DNA from: Gibbula magus
Taxonomy: Eukaryota > Mollusca > Gastropoda > Trochida > Trochidae
Direction: 5' to 3'
Assembly: GCA_936450465.1 (NCBI GenBank)
Contig: OW388297.1
Location: forward strand, 56,784,989 to 56,848,988
DNA length: 64,000 bases
Each line of letters opens with the position of its first letter. Position 1 is the first letter of the stretch. Of the stretch, positions 42,973-56,100 are shown piece by piece. The notes beneath the pieces are model-generated. The model made no database searches. It worked only from the letters and a program-made list of their open reading frames with translations, and had not been told where the DNA came from. Position numbers and translations under genes: made by a program.

Positions 42973-43142
42973 CATAACTCTTGCCAGTCTCCATAACTGG
43001 CTGATTTAAGCTTTGCAGTATTTCCCTCACTATTCCAGGACCTGAAATTCATGGAGGGCTCAGATTTCCCAGCACGGAAACCCTATGGAAATACGGCAAG
43101 GCTTAAATTAGCCCATTTATGGAGACTGACAGGAGTTGTGCC
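42973..43142 (+). repeat. Foldback MITE in the 3' UTR
   Basis: Arms AACTCTTGCCAGTCTCCATA / TATGGAGACTGACAGGAGTT, about 50 bp each, around a 60-bp centre. A related single arm is at about 63029-63095. It lies between the stop codon and the poly(A) signal. Confidence 0.7.
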
Positions 43143-43273
43143 TTGTGTTGGTATTTTCAATGATTATTTGCACCCCAAAGTTGGTTTGTGATGGTCTTTT
43201 TACTTCACTGGTGTTTTGAATGAATGCATTGATAGTAATTCAGATTTATATAAATGTGTATTATTCTCTTGTG

Positions 43274-43279
43274 AATAAA
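43274..43279 (+). terminator. Poly(A) signal of the receptor gene
   Basis: AATAAA 334 bp after the stop codon, the first consensus hexamer downstream in this strand. The cleavage site is not determined. Confidence 0.6.
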
Positions 43280-43778
43280 AAATGCCTTTCTTAATATTCA
43301 GAATTTATGAATCAGTTTAGTGTTGCAAATTCAGTCATCAAGAACTTTAAAGCCATTTCCAGCTGCCCTGGGACAGCCAGAGACACCGCTCGGTTCATCG
43401 AAAGTATTATGGGCTGTCAACTCCTTATGTTTTTTTGAAAGTTATCAGTGATCTTGACCTACGACTTTCTTCCACTGCTCTCTCTGTGTAGATCTTCAGT
43501 TAAATAACTTAATAGTTATGTTGTATTACATTATTTTACAGTTTCTGATAAAATATTTATTGCTAGCTTATTATGCTGTATATGTTCATTTGCAAATAAT
43601 GTTGCTTTTGGTGCTTGTTTATTTTGGTAACAAATTGTTTTGTAAATGTATCATGTGCATTTGGATTATTAATAACTTAAACATGTATGCATTAAAAGTG
43701 AATGTGTCATATAAAACTAAATCAACTTGAGGAAGAAGTCTGTTGTGTTTTAGAGGAGCTACCGTTTCTTTATATTAA

Positions 43779-44132
43779 AGGCGCTGTAGCACGTTTTTTC
43801 GCTCAAATAAGTTGATGAAATGTATTTGAAAAATAATTTCACCAATAGTAAAACATCCTTTTCTCCTCGGAAAATAAAGTTTAAAACGAGTGTAAATGTT
43901 TTGGTTAAGCCATGGGAATCGTTTTTGTAATACAAAATAATAAATTGTGTTCACAATAAAATGGCCGCCATGCAATTTTTGCTTTATACGCAACATAGTT
44001 TTTACCACTACAGATAATTGGTTTGTGTAATAAGACGTTTTATCCTCTAAAGTTAATTTAAATGACATAAACTATCATTATAAATGGGAAATTTGAAAAA
44101 ATAAATTTTGCAAAAAACGTGCTACAGCGCCT
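43779..44132 (+). mobile_element. TTAA-flanked MITE, copy 2
   Basis: Same 354-bp element as 13906-14258, with TTAA on both sides (43775-43778, 44133-44136). Terminal repeats read AGGCGCTGTAGCACG and its exact inverse; copy 1 has AGGGGCAGTAGCACG at both its ends. Confidence 0.85.
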
Positions 44133-44136
44133 TTAA

Positions 44137-44762
44137 AGGGATACTGATACACACACATTCTGGAGGAAAGTGACAGCTATGGCCCAGTGATGGTCCAAGC
44201 ATGGCCTTCACACTCTGCCTTATCTTGGAAGAATTTAGCATAAATTTGGCAGTTGACATATTGTGGAAATGGCTTTAACCAGTGACCAATTCCTTGGTGT
44301 CCATTTATTAACGACCTGCAATTCTTTTCAATTGGCACTAGTATATTCAGCACCTTCATTGTTAATTTGAAGATGTCCAAGGTTATAAAGAACAGGGGGA
44401 AATTAGAGCCATTGACCCTGTAGTTCGAATAGGAATTGCATAATTGTATTATCTCCGTTAAGACGTCACTAAAGAAATGTTCAAGAAATACAATGGTTAA
44501 TTTTTCTGCCAAAATGGCTAATATAATAGCCATCATAGAAACAAAAGCACATTTGTTTCATCAGACCCCTTTAAATTATTACCACTGTACTAGTAACTAC
44601 CCATTTTCAATACTTCAAGTTTTAAGTACAGTTGTCTCCAATCCCTCACATGAAACCAGCTATTAAATTAACTGATCCCCTCAGTCACATAACTCCTCCC
44701 ACATTGTGATGAAGGTTAAGTTTCACAACATTTAAAACAAGTGTTTGCCACTAACATGGCAA
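44137..44762 (-). other. Intergenic stretch without recognised gene
   Basis: A 119-codon open frame on the - strand (44177-44536) shows no domain I recognise and no splice or codon support. Probably repeat-derived. Confidence 0.35.
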
Positions 44763-45835
44763 TATCCCCCGCCGGTGACATTGAGTTAGTAAGACACATC
44801 ATTGGAGCTACTTGGGTTCATGATATATCGTGTTAATAAGAGTTCTAAAAGTGGTCAAAGTGTTGTGGTGACCTTGAAATTAAGGTCAAGGTCACCAAAT
44901 CGACTGGCGTCTGCGTCATCCTCCAATGTAGACTGACACCAAATTTGAAAACATTTGGTCCAACCGGTCATAATAAATGGTGATAACAAGAGTTCTCAAA
45001 GTGGTCAAAGTGTTGTAGTGACTTTGAAAATATGGTCAAGGTCACCAAAATCCCCTGGTGTCTGCGTCATCCCCCAGTGTAGACTGACACCAAATTTGAA
45101 GACTTTGAGTTCAACTGATAAAGATAAATATCGCGTTAAAAAAAAAGTTAGAAAAGTGCTCAAAGTGTTGCAGTGACCTTGAAAATAAGGTCATGATCAC
45201 CAAAATAAACTGGTGTCTGTGTCTTTCCCCAATGTAGGCTGACAACTAATTTGAAGACTTTGGATGCAATGTTTCATGAGATATCGCCTTAACAAGAGTT
45301 CAAAGAGTGGTCAGTGTCGTGGTGACCTTGAAAATAAGGCCAAGGTCACCAAAAGTGACTGGTGTCAGCATCTTCCCACAATGTAGGCAGAAACCAAATT
45401 TGAAGACTTTGGATGCAACGCTTCATGAGATATCGCGTAAACAAAGAGTTCAAAAAGTGGTCAAAGTGTCGTGGTGACCTTGAAAATAAGGCCAAGGTCA
45501 CCAAAAGTGACTGGTGTCTGCGTCTTCCCACAATGTAGGCAGAAACCAAATTTGAAGACTTCGGATGCAACGCTTCATGAGTTATCGCGTAAACAAGAGT
45601 TCAAAAAGTGGTCAAAGTGTCGTGGTGACCTTGAAAATAAGACCAAGGTCACCAAAATTGACTGGTGTCTCCGTCTTCCCACAATGTAGGCAGACATGAA
45701 ATTTGAAGACTTTGGATGCAACGCTTCATAAGATATCGCGTAAACAAGAAATGTGACGTACGGACGCCGCTGAATACATAGTCCCCCGTTCCGCGTTGCG
45801 GCGGGGGACAAAAACAAGCAGTTGTCACTGTGGTG
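44763..45835 (-). repeat. Interspersed repeat R2, copy 1
   Basis: Six or so about 140-bp units with GTGGTGACCTTGAAAATAAGG and AGGTCACCAAAA, bounded by CCCCCGCCGG at the left and a hairpin CCCCCGTTCCGCG/GCGGCGGGGG at the right. Inverted relative to the copy at 57282. Confidence 0.7.
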
Positions 45836-45872
45836 ACGTGATCTTATATGGCAAATAATACTTCAAAATTGA

Positions 45873-46576
45873 ACAAGAGTCATCAGAAGATAACATATCC
45901 CACCGGTTCCACAAAATTTCTAAAATACATCTTTGACAAATACTTGTGTATCTACTACCTACTATCTATTACACATGCTGAGTTTCAGGTATGTTAAGGG
46001 TTTTAGACTTCTGCTCCAGAAGCAGTCAAAATCAACAACAACCAACATCCCTCTCATTTTTCTATGGAAACAGAAAAAATCTGAAAATATCAAAAGGCAC
46101 CACTTCAGTTAGTGGGTAATACACATGCAAAGTTTCAGGAAGATATGAGGAAAGGTTTTGGAGCTGGGCTCCGGAAACGAACCTGTCTCTGAACAAAGTC
46201 CAAATTCAACAAGTTTCTATGGAAACGAAAAAAACATTTTTTTTTCAGAAATCTGAAAATATCAAAAGGCACCACGTCAGTTAGTGGGTAATACACATGC
46301 AAAGTTTCAGGAAGATATGATGAACGGTTTTTGAGCTGTGCTCCGGAAACGAACCTGTCTCTGAACAAAGTCCAAATTCAACAAGTTTCCAAACGAAAAA
46401 AAAAAAAAAATTCAGAAATCTGAAAATATCAAAAGGCACCACTTCAGTTAGTGGGTAATACACATGCAAAGTTTCAGAAAGATATCATGAACGGTTTTTG
46501 AGTTCTGCTCCGGAAATGAAATGATTACGGACAGGGTGATGACTATATCCCACGGTATTACATACCGGTGGGATAA
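45873..46576 (-). repeat. Interspersed repeat R3, copy 2
   Basis: Inverted relative to 34158-34706: AACAAGAGTCATCAGAAGAT at one end, CATACCGGTGGGATAAA at the other, with three about 180-bp units containing ACACATGCAAAGTTTCAGGA. Confidence 0.7.
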
Positions 46577-47070
46577 AAATAAAGACATGGTCAGCAAAAT
46601 TGAATGGGCCCTGAATCTTCCCTAAAAGAACCATTGGTGTAAGATGAGAATCCAATGAACAGTTCCTTTGATATCCTGCTGACAAGCTTATCAAGTTGCA
46701 GGGTGACCTTATAATGTGAAGGTCAACAAAATCTAATCAGCCTTTTGTCTTCCCTTGGAGAAGCTTTGAGTAAGATATAAAGAGAATCCAGTAAACAGTT
46801 CAGAGATATCTCGCTGTGACCTTGAAATGAAGGTAAAGGTCACCTAAATGCCAGATATGTGAAGAATCCAGCAAATGATACTGTAGTTGTTCCACAGCCA
46901 AATACTATAGTGTCAGAGCTATAAACGGAACAAGTGTGATGCACAGATTCTAGCCTCCCCTTTCTACCATACAAATTGTCCATGTTAAATGAGCTTTTGA
47001 GGATTTGTTAGACACCCCAGAGATGGTGCCGATTGTATGATGCATAGACTCAGTTGAATCTGTCAAATCT
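46577..47070 (+). other. Intergenic, repeat-derived
   Basis: Weak R2-like fragments (GACCTTGAAATGAAGGTAAAG, about 46806-46845). No gene seen. Confidence 0.45.
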
Positions 47071-47074
47071 TTAA

Positions 47075-47743
47075 AGGATAGATGAAATGCATTTTTCTCA
47101 AGAATGACAGATGATTACCTCTACGTATATTGTATATCGGAATCAATTGAGCATAAAATCGAGACAGTATACACTTGCAATTGATAATTAAGACAATTTT
47201 AATTCACCCATTTTAACACTACCGCAATTTGTTCGGCGACTCCTTTTGAAAATGCTCACCGAGGCGTGACTGTGATAAGCGACAGGCAGGGCGGCTAGAT
47301 AGCTACTCCGCCGGTGTCTCGTTAATTAATTAATGATGATTATCACTGCCGCTAAATGAATTTATGAGGTGTATTACATCGCCAAAAAGACATGTTTATG
47401 TAATAATTGTGTAATTGTCATCTGCGGAATTACCTAGTTGGATATCTCAACATTCGATATATGGGAAATTTAAGTTGGTTTATTGAAGGTTTCTTTGTGA
47501 AATTAACAATCAAAATGTTGCGAAATTACGTTGAATTGTGACTATCGCCGAAAATCAAATTCCTCCACGTCACACCCCCGCAGACTTTCATTCTGGTCGC
47601 CGGGGCTAAATCAGGCGTTTTTTTTAAAAGCTGTATATAAGTAATTTATGGACCGATTTCAGAAATTTAAAATCGAGCAATTGTCAAATTGACATCCCAT
47701 TTTAATGAATCCGATTTGGACCATATGTCATTTCATCTATCCT
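47075..47743 (+). mobile_element. TTAA-flanked TIR element
   Basis: Ends AGGATAGATGAAATG and CATTTCATCTATCCT with TTAA on both sides (47071-47074, 47744-47747). 669 bp, non-coding. A different family from 13906 but the same target choice. Confidence 0.8.
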
Positions 47744-47747
47744 TTAA

Positions 47748-48440
47748 ACATTACCTTACAGTTTAGTTTTCAAGAGTAACAAGGTTTCCATGCGTTCAGT
47801 TTTCTTAATTTAATTGCAATATTCCTGAAAGTTAAAAAGAATGCCTTCACTTGTCTCATTCCATACGACTGTCACATCAAAAAGATTTCTGAATATAAGC
47901 CCAGGCGCGTGTCAAAAATCTTATTTTCCGTATAGCACCCATGGGCTTGCTTTTGGGAAAACCCTGGTATTCAATAAACTGAAACGAATGGACTTGAGAA
48001 ATGAAGTTTTGTAAACAAAGTGGGATTTGCATCCTGTTGTCAAGCAGCACCTTTACCACTTGAGCTGCCGAGGATCCATGCAAGTGTGTACGGTGCATCA
48101 CGTCTATTTTTCCTATGATATTTACATTTAATTATTAATAGATTCAAATCTACGTCTACTTTATGCAAGGAATAACAAATTTAGTTTATACCTTCCTTCT
48201 GAGTCAATCAGGAATATACTGTAGATACCTCGTTGATCTTTCGTTAATGTCATATAAACCAAAGTACCCCTATAAAAAGCACATGTCAAATTATGTTAGA
48301 AAATGATCTGATTGTTCTGCAGGAGTGTAAAGCAAAAGATGACCAGTCGCCTGTGTTATGTCAATAAATTCTGCTCAGATTGACATTCAAAACCACTCGG
48401 CACTGGGTCATTCAGTCCAATCACAAGCGACCAACTCATC
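47748..48440 (+). other. Intergenic stretch
   Basis: No gene, array or element recognised. Confidence 0.5.
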
Positions 48441-48698
48441 TGGACAGTGGCTTCGGATCAAGAGGTCTGGGTTCGAATCCCACAAAGGGCAAGATAACTA
48501 CCGGTATCTGCAGTAGATAACTGTTCCACAAGCACTAAGGTTTGGGTGCAATGCTACACCAAATTTCAGCATAGTACCAACCATGGTTCGCAGTTTCACT
48601 GAAATGCAAAGCGTGGGCTTTCTTCCTGCGATAATACTAGCAGCTGTGATGTAAGTGAAATACTCTTGAAAGCAGCATTAAATCCCACCTCACCTACC
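48441..48698 (+). mobile_element. tRNA-headed SINE, 5' truncated
   Basis: GGCTTCGGATCAAGAGGTCT, B box GGTTCGAATCCC, body and tail GCATTAAATCCCACCTCACC. CACCT-tail family. Confidence 0.75.
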
Positions 48699-48750
48699 TG
48701 GGCAAGATTCACAGTGTATTTTGTCTTCAAGCGATGATTAAATACGAGGC

Positions 48751-49012
48751 GATTCGGGGTTAAACACCTCTTTCAAGATAATTTCATTTCATGCCTGCTA
48801 CGGCAGTATTATTGGTAGGGGGAAAGCGATGGTGGCTATGCATTACAGTACAATTTGTGAGCATCGGCTTGAACTAATGAACAATGGGGTGGTAGTGTGC
48901 TGAAATTCAATGTACCATTGCACCCAAACCGTACTGCATTATAAAAAGAGTTCTTGATCCGAAGCCAAACAGTGACCCGAAACACGCTAACCACTGTTAT
49001 CCTGCCTCCAAA
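48751..49012 (-). mobile_element. tRNA-headed SINE, reverse copy
   Basis: The reverse complement shows a head with GTTAGCGTGTTTCGGG-like sequence (from 49012), CGGATCAAGAACTC and a tail near 48751 (GTTTAACCCCGAATC). Lies just 3' of NACA. Confidence 0.65.
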
Positions 49013-49189
49013 TTGAGAAAAGGAACTTCTCATTTGATTCACATGATTTTCTATCAGGCCTGCCAGAACTGAGCAACGGCTTTGAAAATAGTATAAGTTG
49101 CAACCTGGCTATTTTAAAACTTTCTGTGAATGGACTCGAGTCGGCAGGCCCGATGATCTGACTGAACAAAGACAGAATTCATGAAAATG

Positions 49190-49195
49190 TTTATT
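49190..49195 (-). terminator. NACA poly(A) signal
   Basis: AATAAA on the - strand (TTTATT on +), 94 bp past the NACA stop codon. Confidence 0.7.
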
Positions 49196-49288
49196 CCCAC
49201 TATGGGAGTTTTATACACAGATGTACAGGCGACGGTAAATAAAGACGAGGAACAAATGTACAGGACAGATGGCATGATGTAGCATGGG

Positions 49289-51659
<2,371 letters not shown>

Positions 51660-52041
51660 GCTTCAAAGGAATGGAAAATTGCGTTGTAAAAGGTGATAGA
51701 TCAAGATGCATGGGAGACTAAAAGATGCAGACTGGCAAAGTAAATATCAAAAACATGCACACACGTTTGACAGTATTATAAACAATTGTTAGAGACTTAC
51801 TTTTCTTTTACCTTGATAAATGAAAGGGACTGGGTCAAACAATATACTGTTTTACAAACTTGAAAGAATGTGAAAAACTGAGCACGAGATCAACTTCTCA
51901 AAGTTCTCAATTTAACTTGATGCCAACCAAACGAACTTCAATCATGGACTTTAACATGAATACTGATATTCAGAGAGTAAAAATTTCGATATTTATGTGC
52001 GATGGTAGCCGGCAGTTCTGATTATGAAAGGATTAAGTTAC

Positions 52042-52080
52042 CCACATGTTAGAATTCGTCTTTCCCGAAAAGGAGATGGC
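52042..52080 (-). promoter_or_regulatory. Probable NACA 5' UTR exon and TOP-type start region
   Basis: On the - strand GCCATCTCCTTTTCGGGAAAG gives a YY1-like GCCAT next to a pyrimidine tract, the layout of TOP promoters of translation genes. A donor GTAACT at 52041 would splice to 51660. Inferred. Confidence 0.5.
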
Positions 52081-52089
52081 GGAAGAGGG

Positions 52090-53030
52090 GGTCACATTTG
52101 GTTCATTTCCGGCAAGTGCGCGCTTGATACATATACTACTACATTACAACTTATTGTTTATGAAAACATGTTTATGCATAATTCTATGAGGAGAAACTTT
52201 TTAACGCTATTTAAATGATTGTGTATTTTGGAATAAAATAAATTAATTACATATTTTAATAAAGCTGAACAGTTTGGAACAAAATGTCGTTACTAAAACT
52301 ATTTCTTCTTATTAGTTGTATTCGGCTAGTATGTTTAAATTTGTTTTGATATGGCCACCTAACAACAAGGCAGCATCAACATCTTTCGATGTATCGGAGG
52401 TAATTCCCTTCAATAATTATCGTTCGAAATGCTAATTGATCATGACTAATTTACAGTAACGTTTAATCAAGCCGAGTGCGTTATTTATTTGAACTCTACT
52501 TCAAACGATCTCTCTGAAACTTGTCTAATTCATGTCAAATCTTGTTACTGTTAGAAGAAATGAAGAGCTGTCATATTTGTTGACACTTACTCAGTTTTAT
52601 CTCATGAAGGAATTTAATATGTCCCTGATGCATGCTTTTTCGCTGATATGTTCAAAATTTTAATGTGATAAACAAATGTAATTTAAAGAAAGTTTAACAT
52701 GTCATAAGAAATGCACCAGAATATTTAATCAGTTTAAATATGAACTTGACAATTGCAATTGAATTGACAATAAATAGGCTTTTGGAATAATTGATTAATG
52801 CTTACAAATCAAATCTCAAAAGAATATCCTGCAGCCTTGAAGAATATTTTACCTTGTATAGGCCTATCTATTTTTTGAAGAACAATCACTATTATTCTCA
52901 CTAAATAGATCTACATGCATAAGTGATATATTCACATTTTCTTGTATGGTTGTTGTAGAAGAAAAATCTGTTTTATTGAATGTCTTATTAAATTGAATGA
53001 TGGTTTGATCTTTCTACTTTAAAATTTCAG
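52090..53030 (+). other. Divergent intergenic region / 5' introns
   Basis: AT-rich, no element recognised. It must hold the start of gene 3, whose 5' UTR exon is not identified (coding exon 1 has an acceptor at 53030). Confidence 0.45.
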
Positions 53031-53048
53031 CTAACATAAAAAATCAGG

Positions 53049-53166
53049 ATGCCGAGTGCCGGGGCATTGTGTCCGCCACTCATCACACCTTTACGGAAAA
53101 CACCTGAAAGAATACAGCTACCTGTCAATCACATTGACGTGACAACGCTTATTGAACTTTCAACAG
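53049..53166 (+). CDS. Annexin-fusion gene exon 1 (start codon)
   Basis: ATG 18 bases after acceptor AATTTCAG. Encodes MPSAGALCPPLITPLRKTPE and then IDVTTLIELST; donor GTAATG. The start resembles DZANK1 N-termini (short, P-L-R motif). Confidence 0.75.
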
Positions 53167-56100
53167 GTAATGTAATTATAATCTGTGAAATTACTGGATT
53201 TTTTATCTATAATATTTTCATTTTATTTTCTACTCAATACAAATGTTTTGTAATTAGTAAAGGGCATAAGAACATATTAGATGAAATTCACCTTTCGTGT
53301 ATTTGCACATGTAGATGTATGAATTGATTACTTAGTTAAATGTTTTTCTTACAGAAACTGCCAATTGTAAAATATTTTTTACAACTGATGGAACTAAGCC
53401 ATGTCCATTTCAACGCAAAATTGGGGGTCGAGAAGTTACCTATAAATACATTGCTCCCTTCACCCTTAAACCAGGGAAAAGAGTTTTGAAGGCAGTATCA
53501 ACATCAAGGTATTTACACGTTTGAATGAAATAGAAATCTAATATAAATTCTTTAGTTGAAAATGTTTGTATGAAATATATAAATAGCCTGGATTTTGTAT
53601 GTGATGCACTTTGTAAAAATTAAGATAGGTGAAATGTGACTATAATATAAATATTGTTAATTCAAAATAATCCTTTTTGTATTTTGACCATATGCTCTGT
53701 TAGTATGTAAACTCCTTTCATAATTAAATATCATTGCATTCACATTATTGTTTGTTTAGACATGTAGATTAGGATTTGAATATAATGAACTTTAAATTCC
53801 ATTTTCATAAAATAATTATAGAAGTGCACTAAACAATCAGTTTTTGTCAAATCTAAAAAAATATTTTCTATCATCAGATACTTTGAGAATATATTTATCA
53901 GAATGTTATATATCATATAATGTGTAACTTAACACTAATTACATGGAAAAGTTCCTAAATCTTGTTACATAATAACAGATGTCATGAATACTAATTAAGT
54001 AAGCTCAAGGGTATTAACATAATTATTAAATTACTGACTGATTAAGATAAATGACATAAGAATTAAAGCTTTCAGATACTAATTAATTTAGCATAATGAG
54101 ATTATCATGAATACCAGATTATTGTAATTAACATAATTAGTGATTAATTAGTTGTACTAACAGCATGCTGTTTTGTAAAGAAAATTAATATGCGATTAAT
54201 ACTCTGTTTCTAGGGATGGTTTATTGGAGAGTGCCGTTGTTACGAAGACGTTCAACGTTGATGATATAAACCAAGACAGTGAAGTTACGACCGATGGCTA
54301 TGATTACACAAGCTACAGTAGCTTCTTCGAGACATCAGACACCGACACGTCAAAATCTACAATCAAATCTAAAAAGAAAAGAGTATGTTACTCTTTTACT
54401 AGAATCTATATAACTTATTGCAATCATATTTCTTACATACATTGAAATTAAAGGTTCTGATTTATGTCCATTCCGTGATGAAGAAAATATGTCTATTTGT
54501 CACTTGGGAATGTGAATATGAATAACTCCTTTGGTGAAAGTTATTATCAGGGTTATAATAATGTAGTTGTAACATTCATTATATAGAACTCACATTTGAA
54601 TGGTTAATCTTTTGCTGCAATTCTATTTTGGACTTGTTCATATTTTTGAAAAAATATTACTTGGAGCAATGCTTGCTGAATGCTGCATAATCAAATATTG
54701 CTCATTTGAACAGCGAGTTGAGATTGAATTTGATTCGAAATATTACATTCTTTATTGAAAGCTATAACACCAAATTCCATTTCAAAACCTCATATGTATC
54801 ACAGAAATATTGAAATTGACGAGATCTCCAGTAGGGATGAAACGGTTCACAACTACAGAAGTTGAACCGCTGTCTTTTGCTTTCGGTTCGGTACACGGTA
54901 CATCAACGTGATTTTTCAGTATATACCAAATATATAACTTAATTAAACAATTATGTATTATTGACTCAGATCAGTCTGATTAAAATCGACGGTTTTCCGT
55001 GGAATAAAAATTGCAATATAGTGCATCTACCGAGATACGAACTCATATCAGTCGTACTGGTTCCACGCCAAAACGCTGATTACAGCCCGTAGACTCGCGT
55101 GTTCGAGCGTAATTCAGGTAGTCAATCAAAAGATGCCCAACAAATGCTTTCGGTGCGAGAAGCTAGGGGCAGATAACTCCAAACAGCTATCCTTTTGTCT
55201 GTTCCGAATGCTTTCAAAACAGCGACCGTTTAAATACTATGATGTGATTGGTCAGCTATTTGACTGGGCTTTGGCTGCGCTAAACTGGTTCGGAACACAC
55301 GCCTATACGGGATGTTCTCAGACCTTGTCGCGAGGAATCTACAGAACCTGTTCGTATCCAGGTAGATATATTATTTTGCAAATTTTATTCCTCGGAACAA
55401 GGTCGATTTTAATCAGACTGTGACTCAGATGTAATTATATTTTCAGTTGTACAATTTTAAAACGAAATGATTTCCACATCTTACAAACTTATTTTCAAGA
55501 AATAAAGTTGGATTTGTTGTGGTTTTAGTTCATACATTGAAAGACATTTGGTTTTGTACCGAACCAAAAATGTACTGCAATACGTACCGAACCGAAGCCT
55601 AAGCGTACCGTTTCACCCCTAATCTCCAGTAATGTCATGGCAAAAGTTGCACTCAGACAGTGAAGAAAACTGATATAAACAGCAAAATTAATTCTTAATC
55701 TTGTTCAGCGCAAATCACCGCCACGGAAGCCACGCACATTGGGTGCAAGGGAAGCCTGGGCCAGCGATAATGACAATGAGAGAAAAGATCTCGGGGGTAC
55801 CGACGAACCAGGTAAAGTCTTTTGTACTAAGTATTGCAGCGAAATGCACAAACCAAATTTCCGATGTACAATGTATTGAGGATAATAAAGTGTTATGGAA
55901 AAAAAAATTTAATTAAAACTTCATTTAATATTATTTTCACATGTTATAGTACATGTTTTAATATTTTCATTCCAAAATATTTCTGTTTCATTGATTCTTG
56001 AAACACTTAAATATCATATATAATTATATGTAATATTTTCAGTGACTATATTTACATGGTTTTTTTCCCCAAGTGCAAATGCAATTTGAGAGGTGAAAGA

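Noticed and set aside
44177..44536. 119-codon - strand ORF
   Set aside because: No recognised domain, no splice or neighbour support.
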